Positions 12,589 to 24,571 of a DNA stretch of 64,000 nt are shown in pieces (within the stretch, counting starts at the first letter, position 1; the number at the start of each line of letters is the position of its first letter). This DNA comes from Todiramphus chloris collaris (Eukaryota; Chordata; Aves; Coraciiformes; Alcedinidae). The DNA lies in assembly GCA_025345505.1 (NCBI GenBank), contig JANVCC010000167.1, forward strand, positions 544,187 to 608,186. Direction: 5' to 3'. The position numbers and the translations under genes were made by a program. Below the pieces are notes generated by a model. That model saw only the letters and a list, made by a program, of their open reading frames with translations. It was not told the DNA's origin and made no database searches.

Positions 12589-13506
12589 GGGGTCTGAGCT
12601 GTTGGAAAACAGCTCTGGGGAAAAAGATCCGGGGGTCCTGGTGGACAAAAGGATGGCCATGAGCCAACAATGAGCCCTCATAGCCAATGGCATCCTGGGG
12701 GGCATTAAGAAGAGTGTGGTCAGCAGGTTGAGGGAAGTTCTCCTCCCCCTCTACTCTGTGCTGGTGGGGCCCCACCTGGAGTACTGTGTCCAGTTTTGGG
12801 CACCCCAGTTCAAGAAGGACAGAGACCTAGGGCCACCAAGATTATTAAGGGAGTGGAGCACCTCCCCTCTGAGGAGAGGCTGAGAGAGCTGGGTCTCTTT
12901 AGCCTGGAGAAGAGGAGACTGAAGGGGGAACCTCATTAATGTCTATAAATATGTTAAGGGCGAGTGTAAGCAGGATGGAGCCAGGCTCTTCTCAATGTCA
13001 TCCAATGTTAGGACAAGAGGCATGGGAGTGAGTTGGAATACAAGAGATTTAGGGTAATCACTGTGAGGGTGACAGAGCCTGGAACAGGCTGCCCAGGGAG
13101 GTTGTGGAGTCTCCTTCTCTGGAGGTATTCAAAACCCACCTGGACACCTTCCTGTGTGACTTGGTCTAGGTGATCCTGCTCTGGTAGGGGGGTTGGACTG
13201 GATTATCTTTCTAGATCCCTTCCAACCCCTAACATTCTATGATTCTATGAATATATAGAGGAAAGATGGATTACAGTAAAAACCCCACGATTCAGCCTTT
13301 TCTTACTGTATTTTCATTTTGCCAAGGGAAAGAAGAGTAAGCAAAGACAAGTAGTAGTAAAGTTGCAGACAAATATCTAATGGTTTCTTTAATCATGAAT
13401 GGCTTTAGTCCTCCTGTTCAAGTTTAGTAATGAATAGAGGAGATGGAAGATCTATAAAGCACCATGTGGAAGCTTGGGTGAGGAGCAGTCAGATAACACT
13501 GGTAGT

Positions 13507-13680
13507 GAAATACTGGAATGGGCTGCCCAGGGAGGGGGTTGAGTCACCATCCCTGAATGTGTTTAAACATCACTTGGATGTGGTGTTGGGGGACATGGTC
13601 TAGGGGTGAACTTGTAGAGTAGGGCTAATGGTTGGACGTGATGATCCCAAGGGTCTTTTCCAACCTGAGTGATTCTGTGA
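13507..13680 (+). mobile_element. CR1 3' end fragment (subfamily B)
   Basis: A 5'-truncated element starting with a piece that resembles the end of the 34-bp unit seen tandemly repeated at 38,167-38,256. It continues through GAACTTGTAGAGTAGGGC and a GTGATTCTGTGA tail. Confidence 0.92.
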
Positions 13681-14586
13681 ACATGATCATGAAAGGAAAA
13701 GGATAAATCTATGTATCAGAGCAATTGGCTACTGTCAGAGTCCAAACAAAGAAAAAATCAGAATAAATCTGAGGGTAAAATATGAAGAATCTCAGGTGGG
13801 TTCAAGTCTGTTAGTAACCAATGTTAGAAAAAAGGTCTAAATATGTCTGGAGTCACTGCGATCCAGAGGTCAGATGTTATGATTCAGCTCTATCCCTGAA
13901 TAACCGCATTGGGTTTCAAACCAGGAGGCTCAAACCAACCAACCAAAACCTATTAAAACCAGGCTTCATCTCTGCGGGAAGGGGAGCCAGTTCGTTAAGC
14001 TGTATGATTCATTAAAGATGGTCTTTAATGTATGCATACATGTGTAGGATAGAGATTCTACTCTACTCTCTCTTCTAAAGGAGGGGTCTTGGCCTATGCT
14101 TTCAATTATAGAATTCACCTGAATCACTTTTACTTCAGCTGTGGCATTTCCCAAACTCCTCATTCCTGAGTCTTAAAATCCTGGGGGAGTGGCTACTAAT
14201 TTACATGCTAAAGGAAATTAAGGAAGTCAAGAAAAGAGGTTAGAGAAGGAGGGCAACAAGTTTGGTCTAAGACCAGCTTTTTGACATTTTTTTTTGTTTC
14301 CTGCAGCACTTGTCTTTTCTTAATGTGCTGAGGTTAATTTGGGCAGTATGATGATTCAGTCAGCAAAAGGAGTATGTTTGGCATGAAAGTCAGATGAGGC
14401 AAAAGACAAGCTTATCTTCTTGCAAGAGTGTTTCCTGCAAGGTTAGAAATGCAATGGCTCGTGAATCTTCCAGAGCTGAATCTCACAAGGTAAGAGTAAA
14501 CTAAAAGAAGTTCCAGAGTGTTTCCTGGTATTGTGAAAAATATTTGACTAAAGCTCTGAGACCACTGTCTCAGAGTAGAGACAGTG
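13681..14586. other. unique DNA, nothing recognised
   Basis: No gene or repeat signal was recognised. Confidence 0.55.
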
Positions 14587-14657
14587 TAAAGTAGGGCTAA
14601 TGGTTGGACTTGATGATCCCAAGAGTCTTTTTCTAACCTGAATGATACTATGATACT
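14587..14657 (+). mobile_element. CR1 3' tail only (subfamily B)
   Basis: About 70 bp matching the final UTR of the 13.5 kb and 38.3 kb copies (AGTAGGGCTAATGGTTGGAC, then GATGATCCCAAGAGTC), with a degenerate ATACTATGATACTG tail. Such extreme 5' truncation is usual for CR1. Confidence 0.85.
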
Positions 14658-17600
14658 GAAAATAGGATTTAGGCTGTTGGGTTGTTGTTGTTTGTTTGTT
14701 TTTATGAGGACACTTCATTTGCCATTCAGAGTGAAGACTTCAGCAACTAGAAAAACTCCAAAGAATGCTAAATGATTTGAGAATAGTTCCTAAAGATGAT
14801 TGCATCAACCAGTATGTTAGAGGAGGAAAGGCTGTAGTCTAAAGGGGAATTCCTGTCTTCCTGGTTGTGGAAAGGCAAGTGTAGACTGAAAAGAGTTAAT
14901 GGAATGGAAGAGGTACTGGCTGCTGCCAAATTCATGGTCCAGTGGCGCTACGTAGGCTCGTGTGCATTGGTAGTTCTGCTGGTCTCCTGTTCTGTTTTAA
15001 AGGTGATTGATGCTTCAAGGGACACTGTAGGAGAAAATGATGGTTAGTTTTTAAAAGGTTCATCAGTGAGCTGCTTGAAAGATATTATAGCTCAGGGGTG
15101 GGTCAAAAGAATAGAAAGAAAGACCAAGCAATGCATCTCCAGTGAAGGAATACTACCTGGAAGCAGATACTGAAGCAAAAAGCTAGCCCAGGTAGACAAA
15201 ACCAAGAGCTGGGCCACAAATGAGTTACTTTATCCTTGTGGAGAACAGAGCGTGTACATAAGAAAGCTGAATTAACTGATTGGAATCTGAATAAATGTTT
15301 TTAAGGATATAATACATACACATGGCTTATGTATCTTGTTAAGGTATAAGACTCACTCAACTAACTGAAAATATGTGTTTCAGGAACTGAAGTGTAACTG
15401 TTGTGTGTATTTCTAAGAGCTGGGTGTTTATTACTTCTACACCAACAGAGAAAGATTTGTCAGGTACCCATTTTTTTTTTCCCTAGCCATTTTAACTAAG
15501 GTGTTCTGAAGAGTGAAGATGGGATTTTCCTATGATTATTTGCTATGGAATTATATTTTACAGAACTTGCAAGATTAAATTAGTCTCAGATTAAATCTAA
15601 GATTAAATCTAAAATTAAATTAAGATTAAATTAATCTAGGATTTGTAGGGGAACAAAATATGAAGGACTCCTATGCTTACTGACAACATACTAATGATAC
15701 TGCAAGCAAAATGAAATTTCTCTACCTGTCCTGTAATATAATTATCTCTTTTGGGTGTGTTAGAAGAAAGATGCCCTCTTTGGTACTAAGGCTGTGAACA
15801 GCAAATGAAAAATAGCAAGAGCTGAGGTTAAAGCAGATAATCAGGTTCAGGGTCAAACCATGAAGTCCTTGTTCTAAAAGCGCTGCCGATTTACCTGGAA
15901 ACTTGCATTGCTTACTCGAGTGAGCTTTATGGGGTTTGTCTTTTTAAATCAAGAAATAAATAGATTAAAGAAGTAAAGTGTTCTGGAGAATTCCTTCTGA
16001 GCTGCAGTAAAGCAAATTCAGAAGCTGCAATTTATGGCTGCATGTGGCAGCAATACTATAGAATCAATATGGAGTTTAATAAGCTTTAAAGTTATGTTCA
16101 CTGGTTATATTGATGGAAGTATAAATATTTAACTAAGCCTCAGTTTATAAGCTGTACTGGAATACAGCTAACTCACAAAAGAGATCACAGCCTTCTCTTG
16201 AAACTACCTAAAAATTAAAAAAAAAAAAAAACCCACAAAACTATTTTATCTAAGGTATTTCGGACACGTTTTCCACTCCAGAGAGTGTAGAAACCATCAA
16301 CTTGGAGCAGTGAGCTACTACATCACCCTCAAGTGCCACAGGATGGCAGCCTCTCAGAACAGTGCGTTCTTATTTTGTGCAAGAAAACCTATACTTCATT
16401 TTCTGCCGCAGAAATGAAGAGGATGCTATTTTTGTGGCTGGCTTCTTTGCTACAGAAGCCGTTGCCCAGTTGGCAACTGGATGGTGGTGAGACTTAAAAG
16501 GCTGTTCTCTATGGAGCAGCTTACATTTCAAGCCTGAAGCTGGGATTAATAATAAGACAAAAGCAATCTACTATGGTTGTGGAATTTCTTTTTTTAGCCT
16601 GCACTATGCTTAATGGAGTCTGCAGGGTTATCCTTTTTTTTTTCACCCTCCTTTTTTTCTTGAGGGTGTTAACAACTTCAAAAAATAGTTCAGATGTGGA
16701 AAGGCATTATTACTGTTGGTTGTTGCAAAGGGGATCCACACACGTGAAAGTCTCCCGGATTGCCACAGACGGTGAAGGTGTCGTGTTCAGGTTGAGGTGA
16801 CTGCCTGCATAAACTGTGCATAAAGGGCTGTGTGGCCTCAAAGTTCATACAGCCTTAATAGCCACAGAAAGAATTAATTTAATCAGTTCTACACCAGTTG
16901 CAAACTCATTCCCAGGATGAAACCTGCAAGCAAACCATTTTAGTAAGGTTGGGATCAAAAAAAATATTCCTTGATACACAATTGTAAGGTAGGACAACAG
17001 CTTGGAGGCCACACTGGTGTTGATTGATTGTGTTAATTGTGAAAACTTGGCCCTGGTGAAATGAAAACAGTCAATGCCTCCATGGAAATGAACAGATGTT
17101 ATTTGACTGCTTGCTGCATATTCTTTCTTTCCCTGGAAAAGCTCTGCTGCCATACAGCACCTTTTCTCAGCAAGTATGCTGTCTCATGACTAGCACAGTC
17201 TTGCTTGAGGTCCGTAATTATCAATCTCCCAAGACAAGCCCTGCAGTCAAGCAGGCACGTGCAGGTGGCTTCCACCTCGGGCTGACCAGCTTCCTTCCAA
17301 ATGTGTTTTATTTCACCTCGAGGAACACCAGAAACATCCCTATAATGCACAATCTTGGAAATGCTGTATTTAGCCACTATGTCTATCATTTGAGCTAAAA
17401 GAAGTCTCCCTAAACTTAAGGTATGCTGCCATAACTATAATATTTTTAAATATCCCTTAATCTTATTCACTGTAATTTGTTGTTACTTATGGGGAGTGAG
17501 AGCTAAGTGAATGCTAAGACAGGCCAAAGCAATCATCAGGAGAAAACATCCCAAAGCCTGCATTTTCAATTAAGACTGTAGCAATACAAAAGATTTGAGA

Positions 17601-18805
17601 TGGGGGGGGGGTGGGAAGAGTACCAGGACTTGGTTTCTTGTGTCACTAAGCTCTAATTAAGTCCTTGGCTTCATAAGAACACAGCACACAAATTTTTTTG
17701 AGGTCTTGTAAGCCTTAGCTGCCTTTGTGTATTAGTCTGCAGAAGATGGCTTTATTTACTTCTAACACCTGAAGTTCTGTCAGAAGACTACACTGAGCTA
17801 TGCTGTGGACTGACTGACTTAATTAAGGTGCAAATGAAGTATGATAGCTTATAGCAATTGCTTTTGCAGGTTTCTCTAGTTTAATATTAGAGATTGGAAC
17901 TGCCTCAAGTGAAGTCCACCTTAGTTCCAAGATTGGTAATGTTTTGCTAGCCAATGACAGATGTAGACCAATTCTCCACTCAGAACTGAAGTGTGGTGGT
18001 TTATTTTTTTCTTGAGCACAAATCTAAACAGGGGAAAAAAAACCCAACATGCAATCTTTGCTGGGTTCATTACTTGAAACCAAGTTATGCAGCACCTGCT
18101 GAACATATCAATCAGGCCCAAGCATGCATTTTCACGCAGCTACAAGTATATAATTTAACTCCTATATATACAAATGCAAACACAGAGAAAGCAATGACTG
18201 TGAAGAATTTCTGAAGGTGATATTCTTGATATTCTCTTAAACTTCAGCTCAGTGCATCAATGTATATTTGGTATGTATTTGTTCTCCACGATTATTTCAA
18301 TGGGCTAATCATGTTCTAGATATAACGCTGTGGATAACCTCTCTAAAGGTTAGAGGCTGCATTTGGGGTGCCTTTTTGCCTCCACCAAGGTACAAATCTC
18401 ACAGAAAGTAAGTTCTCCAATTGCTACTCACCAGGTAACACCATGTTATGTAGGAATTACAGTACTCTTAATGCCAACAAACTCATCCTAAATCAGTCAG
18501 TGGAATCTCCCTGCAATTCAAGCTCTCGGAAGAGGAAAAAAAAATCAGGGAACTGCTGCCCTGGGGGGAATTAGTTTAAGCTTAGAGCAGAATGCTCTGG
18601 AAATGGAGATACAAAATCCACTAATAAAGAAATACAGAGCTATTTACCTATCTACTTATGCGCAAGCCATTTCCTTAATGTAAGTAAGAAATATGTGAAA
18701 ATATATATATATTTTTTCCAATAAACCAAAATTGGATGACTATCAATAAGCAGCTGCTTACAGCTTGTTAGGTAGCATACTGGGCCTCTACTGGTTCACA
18801 AGATA
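14658..18805. other. unique AT-rich DNA, with an ATTA-rich short array
   Basis: No gene was recognised. At 15,572-15,636 there is a degenerate array of about 12-bp units (AGATTAAATCTA-like). An A run lies at about 16,218-16,231 and a GT-flanked G run near 17,603. Several T-rich tracts precede AG dinucleotides, but none is paired with a good donor. Confidence 0.6.
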
Positions 18806-19013
18806 AGGTCATGTGTCAGAGGGATCCGAAGCGAACCCGGCAGCGGTGCTCAGACCCACAGAGAGACAGCAGCATGGGCAAGCTCTGCTGACAAGTACTG
18901 TGCTTCCCCCCCCCCCCCCTCGGCTTTTGAGGTGGACTGGGGTTATCTGGTCCAGGGAAGGCCCAGGCAGGGGAGAGAGACCCTCTCGTGAGTGAAAGAG
19001 GATTTGCTCCTGT

Positions 19014-20292
19014 ATGGTCCCTGGCAAAATGGTTTCTACTAGGCTAAGGAAGGTCACTCTCCTGTCGCCAATCAAAGTGGACGTAGAAACACAGGCAGAG
19101 CTCCCTCAGAAAGATGTGGGAGTTCAGATGACAGGCTGTAGGGAATGCCACAGCCTGCTCCTGGTCTCAGAGGGCACCCCTCATCAGGGCTCTGTGCGGT
19201 GTAAGAAGGTGGATGATTTGCTTCACCACGTGGCCCTGATGGAAGATGAGGTTGCGAGACTTAGAGCTGAGGTAGAAAGGCTTAGGAGCATCCGAGAATC
19301 AGAAATTGAGATTGACCAATGGAGACAAGCTTTGTGCTTCACTCATACGACCGATGGCACCCATGATCAAGGGGACAATCTATCCTGTTCCTCTGAAAAA
19401 GAGGACAGAAACCTTAGTGAAGGTGGTGAGTGGAGACAGGTTCATGGTTATGGCAGAAGGCGGGCACCCCCCTTGCCTGCTTTGCCTCCTCCGGTGCCTC
19501 TGAGGAATAGATATGAGGCCCTCCGGGAAGACACCCAGTCTTCTTATTGTGACCAGCCTGAGGGTAGGGGCATGGGAGAAGGGAAGGCTTGGAGGCAGGT
19601 CCCACCTTGTGGAGGGGGACGGGTACTCCCTCCACCTCCTCCTCCCCCCGGATTGCCCACGCTCAAGGGGTATGGATCTCTTGAATTTGACACTCCTACT
19701 GATGAGGACCTAATTGGTAACTCTCGCACAGCTTGTTCCCCAGCCTCACAACTTAAGACCTCCTCATGGAGGAAGAAGAGGAGAGTTGTTGTAGTGGGAG
19801 ACTCTCTTCTGAGGGGAACAGAGGGCCCAATCTGTAGACTGGACCCATCCCACAGGGAAGTCTGCTGCCTCCCTGGAGCTTGGATTAGAGATGTTAAGAG
19901 GAGGCTGCATGAACTGTTGCACCCCTCTGATTATTAACCCTTGATAGTTTTTCAGGTAGGTAATGATGAGATCTCTGTGAGAAGTTTAAACGCAATCAAG
20001 AAGGACTTCAGGGCACTGGGGCGACTGGTTCAAGGTTCAGGAACACAGGTGGTGTTCTCCTCTATCCCTCAGGTAGTAGAGAAGGGCACAAAAAGAGGAT
20101 GGAATACCTATATAATTAACAATTAATTGGCTGAAAGACTGGTGCCACCGTCAGAATTTTGGGTTTTTTGATCATGGAGAAGTTTATTTGGCACCTGACC
20201 TACTGGCACCAAATGGAATACAGCTGTCACAAAGGGGAAAAAGGATCCTCGCACAAGAGTTAGCAGGTCTCATTGAAAGGGCTTTAAACTAG
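19014..20292 (+). pseudogene. CR1 ORF1 (RNA-binding/esterase protein), broken
   Basis: The start is either 19,014 or, with a better Kozak context (A at -3, G at +4), 19,029. Counting from 19,029: a Cys motif (C37, C40, C58) suggests a small zinc-binding fold; residues 61-96 form a leucine-rich coiled coil; two similar proline-rich modules begin with WRQV near residues 135 and 186; an esterase block starts at GDSLL near residue 257. A TAA at 19,935-19,937 stops it. The same frame continues through VGNDE and ends at 20,126; a one-base shift then gives the last part (from 20,128) to the true end TAG at 20,290. In that part the family's DGxHL catalytic pair reads NGIQL. CR1 ORF1 proteins bind element RNA and assist retrotransposition; this copy would not do so as it stands. 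Confidence 0.9.
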
Positions 20293-20544
20293 GATTGAAG
20301 GGGGAGGGGGATAAAGCCAGCCTCAGTGAAGATGGGCCTGTAGACAGCCTCCAGTCTGTTGTCCTACTTGGGGTGAGTGATTTTGATACTTGTGTTACAT
20401 TGGACAACAGAAACATGTACACCACTAGTGGGGTGGTGGCTGCAGAAGCGATCAGGAAACCGGAACTGAAGAGGGAAGGGGATAAAACCCGCTCCTCCAG
20501 CAATGAGCCTGGGGGTGCAGGACGAAGGATGGGGGTGAAGTCAG

Positions 20545-23527
20545 TTGCAGAGATCGGGTGCCTCTGTGCCAATGCACACAGACTTGCTAGTGATGAGCCT
20601 GATGAGCCTGGGAACAACGTTCAGTCTGCTGTCTGAGGCGGATAGTACCGGTATGTGTGACCACAACCACACAGAGGTCTCTGATAGACTAGTGGCCACA
20701 GAGGTGGCCATAAATGGTTGTATAAAAAGATTAAAAACTATTAACTCTACCCCCTCTCTGAAATGCTTATACATCAATGCATGGAGCATGGGGAATAAGC
20801 AACAGGAGTTAGAGATATATGCGAGAATATACAACTATGATGTAATTGCTATTACTGAGATGTGGTGGGACAGCTCCCATGACCGGAATGTTGTTTTGGA
20901 AGGTTATGTTCTATTCAGAAGAGATAGGCCAGCAAGGCGAGGTGGTGGTGTCACTCTCTACATGCGAGAGCAACTAAAATGCATTAGGTTCTATCCAGGA
21001 GGGGAGGTAGAACAGGTTGAAAGCTTACAGGTAAAAGTCAAGGGACATGGAAAAGGGAATAAAATTGTTCTGGGTGTCTACTACAGGCCACCAAACCAAG
21101 AAGAAGGTGTTGATGAAGCCTTCTACAGTCAACTGGAAGTGGCCTCTAGAACACCCTCCCTGGTAGTCATGGGTGACTTCAATTACCCTGATATCTGTTG
21201 GAAAGCCCATACAGCCAGGCATACCCAGTTCAAAAAGCTCTTGCAGTGCATAGATGACAACTTTCTGATGCAGGTCGTGGATGAACCAACAAGGAGGGGT
21301 GCGCTGTTGGATCTTGTATTAACTAATAAAGAAGGACTGGTTGGAGACATTAGGGTTGGGAATAGCCTGGGTGATAGTGATCACGATATGATAGAGTTTA
21401 ATATTAAACAAGGGGGAACTAGAGCAGTAAGTAGAACTGCAACTCTGGACTTCCACAGGGCTGACTTTGAACTCTCCAAAGATCTACTTGCTAGAATCCC
21501 ATGGGCTAGTATTCTGGAGGGTAAAGGAGCCCAAGAAAGTTGGTTAATTTTTAAAAAACAGTTTCTTCAGGCCCAGGATAGATGTATTCCCTTGAGGAAA
21601 AAATTTGGAAGGCATACTAGGAGACCCACATGGATGAGCAGGGAGCTTTTGAAGGAGATTTCAAGGAAGAAAGAACTATACAGTTCATGGAAAGGAGGAC
21701 TGGTCGGTTGGGAAAATTATAGAGAAGTAGTCGGGGCATGTAGGAAGGCAATAAGGAAGGCCAAAGCCCTCTTAGAGCTTAATGGGTGAGTCAGGTAAAA
21801 GAAAATAAGACAAGTTTCTTTAAATACATAAGTGCCAAGAGGAAGAAAAAGGAAAGTGTGGGGTCACTGCTGAATGAGAAAGCAGTCTTAACCAAGGATG
21901 CAGAGAAGGCAGAGTTGCTCAACACCTTCTTTGCTTCAGTCTTTTCTTCTAAGACCAGCCCCTGTGAACTCCAGTCCCTGGTTGAAGGGGAGAAAGCCTG
22001 GGGAAAGGATGACTTTCCACTGGTCAGTCAATACTGGGTTAAGGACCAGTTAAGTAAGTTGAATATGCATAAGTCCATGGGCCCTGATGAGATGCACTCA
22101 AGAGTGCTGAGCGAATTGGCTGATGTTACTGCCCTGCCACTCTCCATCATTTTTGCAAAATCATGGCAAACGGGAGAGGTGCCGGAGGACTGGAGGAAAG
22201 CCAATGTCACTCCAGTCTTCAAAAAGGGCAGGAAAGAGATTCCAGAAAACTACAGACCAGTCAGTCTTACCTCCATCCCTGGAAAGATAATGGAGATGTT
22301 CATTCTGGAGGTTATCTCTAGGCACATGGAAGATAAGAAAGTTATCAGGAGTAGTCAGCATGGGTTTACCAAGGGGAAGTCATGCTTGACTAATCTAATA
22401 GCCTTCTATGATATTGTAACTGGATGGCTAGATGCAGGGAGACCAGTGGATATAGTCTATCTTGACCTTAGCAAGGCTTTTGACACAGTCTCCCATAACA
22501 TCCTTGTGGAGAAGCTTGGGAAGTACGGGATAGAAGAGCAGGTAGTAAGATGGATTAGTAACTGGTTGGACAATAGAGTCCAGAGAGTGGTGGTCAATGG
22601 TGCCAAATCCAGCTGGAGAGCTGTAACCAGTGGAGTCCCCAAGGGATTGGTGCTGGGTCCGGTCCTGTTCAACATCTTTATCAATGACATTGATGACAGG
22701 ACAGAGTGTCTGCTCAGCAAGTTTGCTGATGACACAAAACTGGGAGGATTGGCAGATACACCTGCTGAAAGCTGTGCAGCCATCCAGCGAGACTTGGACA
22801 GGTTGGAGAACTGCGCAGGGCAGAACCAAATGAGGTTTAACAAGGATAAATGTAGAGTCCTGCATCTAGGTAAGAATAATAAATTACACCAGTACAGACT
22901 GGGAGGTGATCTGCTGAAGAGCAGTCTTGTGGAGAAAGACTTGGGAGTCCTGGTGGACAACAAGTTCTCCATGGAGCAGCAATGTGCCCTTGTGGCCAAG
23001 AGGGCCAATGGTATCCTGGGGTGTATCAAGAGGAGCGTGTCCAGCAGATCGAAGGAGGTTCTCCTCCCCCTCTACTCTGCACTGGTGAGACCTCACCTGG
23101 AGTATTGTGTCCAGTTCTGGGCTCCCCAGTTCAAGAGAGACAGGGATCTGCTTGAGAGAGTCCAATGGAGGGCTACAAGGATAATTAAGGGACTGGAGCA
23201 CCTGCCTTACATGGAGAGGCTGAGACACCTGGGGCTCTGTAGTCTGGAAAACAGAGGACTGAGAGGGGATTTGATAAATGTTTATAAATACGAGGGCTAA
23301 GTGTCAAGAGAAAAGGGACAGCCTCTTCTCACTCGTGTCTTGTGATAGGACTAGGGGGAATGGATATAAGCTGGAGCAACAAGAGGTTCCACCTTAACAT
23401 GAGGAGGAACTTCTTTACAGTAAGGGTCACAGAGCACTGGAACAGGCTGCCCAGAGAGGTTGTGGAGTCTCCTTCTCTGGAGATTTTCAAAACTTGCCTG
23501 GATGCGTTCCTGAGTGACCTGTGTTAG
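20545..23527 (+). pseudogene. CR1 ORF2: endonuclease and reverse transcriptase, two frameshifts
   Basis: The first open part (20,545-21,789, 414 codons) is an APE-type endonuclease with N78, E105 (TEMWWD), GDFN at 210-213 and GDSDH at 276-280; these are the expected metal-binding and catalytic positions. A single base missing at about 21,786 (in a G run) shifts into the second part (21,786-23,300). That part is the reverse transcriptase: [19 protein letters not shown] (motif A), [11 protein letters not shown] (motif B, with K where Q is usual) and FADDTKLGG at 22,722 (motif C). A second shift near 23,290 precedes the C-terminal segment [15 protein letters not shown] that ends at TAG 23,525. 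The protein would nick DNA and prime reverse transcription at the target. Active-site residues are largely kept, but the frame is broken. Confidence 0.93.
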
Positions 23528-23645
23528 GGTAGATTAGGTTGTAGGGTAGCTTATATGATCCTGCCCTGGCAGGGGGGTTGAACTTGAAGATCTCCAAGGT
23601 CCCTTTCAACCCTTAGCACTCTGTGGTTCTGTGTGATTTTGTGAA

Positions 23646-24571
23646 TATCCATTTCCCTGATCCCTTGGAGCACTCAATCTCCACTTTATTCAGCTTTCTT
23701 ACAATACATGTGCCAGGATATCCCTTAAAGTATCAAATGTCCACTTACTCTGATTGTCTTAAGAGACTGGGGAAGAATGTACTAAGGTATTATAGTTAGG
23801 GGATGAGGGGGGAAAAACAATAACTCTGTATTACCTTGTAGGACAGACTGTCTAACTCGGTATTATCTTGTAGGATAGATTGTCACCCATCATTACATGG
23901 AAATCCTTTAGCTACAGTAAAAGGCAAATAGTGATTCTGACAGCATCCTTCTGGCTTTTCTCATGTGCTATCCTCAAACTCCCTCACATTATGAAACAAT
24001 CCTGCCCACCTTATTCTTCTGTCTCCTCTTTTTCTTTGGTCTATCCCCAGAGCATAATATCTATGTTACCATTAGGACAATGGAAAGTCTTTTATTTTCT
24101 CCTTCTCTTGATCATGCAAGCCAAGGGCAGAACTGGTCCTTCAAAGTCAGTTTAAACTACTTGGAAAGAGACAATTCAGTTATGTTAAGAATTATGCTAA
24201 TCCTATCATATAAGCAGTGCAGTATCTGGGTTTATGGAGCAGTACTCGGGGGATGTGGGGGCCAGAAACACCCATCTCTCTCTGAGAGAATATTCCTCAT
24301 CTGAGAGAAACCAGCACTTTCTTTTCTTACGAAATCAGAAGATAGGAAATCCTGCCTTTACAGTTAGCTCTTGGCTGCCCTGTGAGTGCATTCAGAAAGC
24401 ACTCAATGCATGTTTGGCACTCGTTCTACCATGAGCAGAAACCAGGACACACAGGAGAGAGAAAACTGTGAAGATAGTTAGGAGCATTCCTAAGACATGT
24501 ACTGGGCCTTGGAAGCTGCGAAAGACTCATGGTTTCTGTGTGGCAGAGGCTGTAGGATCACAGACCTCTGC
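23646..24571. other. unique DNA, nothing recognised
   Basis: Unique sequence. Two near-repeats of GTATTACCTTGTAGGA-like text occur at about 23,828-23,878. No gene signal. Confidence 0.55.

Larger units (their letters stand above)
10985..13250 (+). mobile_element. CR1 (subfamily E), long ORF2 copy with a nested CR1
   Basis: This plus-strand CR1 keeps ORF2 from the linker before the reverse transcriptase (AWLSRELL-like start near 11,010) to the 3' tail of two ATTCTATG units ending at 13,250. It is interrupted at 11,461-11,767 by a minus-strand CR1. The remaining ORF2 carries a TGA near 11,120, a TAG near 11,920, a frameshift near 12,575 and a small deletion near 12,829. The 5' part of ORF2 and all of ORF1 are missing. 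Confidence 0.95.
18806..23645 (+). mobile_element. near full-length CR1 LINE retrotransposon
   Basis: About 4.8 kb with the complete CR1 layout: a GC-rich leader with a 14-nt C run (18,906-18,919), ORF1 (19,014/19,029 to 20,292), ORF2 (20,545 to 23,527) and a short 3' UTR ending in degenerate octamers (CACTCTGTGGTTCTGTGTG). The 5' boundary is approximate; it is placed where unique AT-rich DNA changes to the GC-richer leader. Defects visible are one nonsense codon and one frameshift in ORF1 and two frameshifts in ORF2. No clear target duplication was found. So few lesions imply a fairly recent insertion. Confidence 0.95.

Noticed and set aside
20295..20636. 113-codon frame between ORF1 and ORF2 of the full CR1
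   Set aside because: Lies in the inter-ORF spacer; composition and position do not match a known CR1 protein, and it overlaps a minus-strand frame of equal length.
22457..23029. 190-codon minus-strand frame
   Set aside because: Shadow of the CR1 reverse transcriptase on the other strand.
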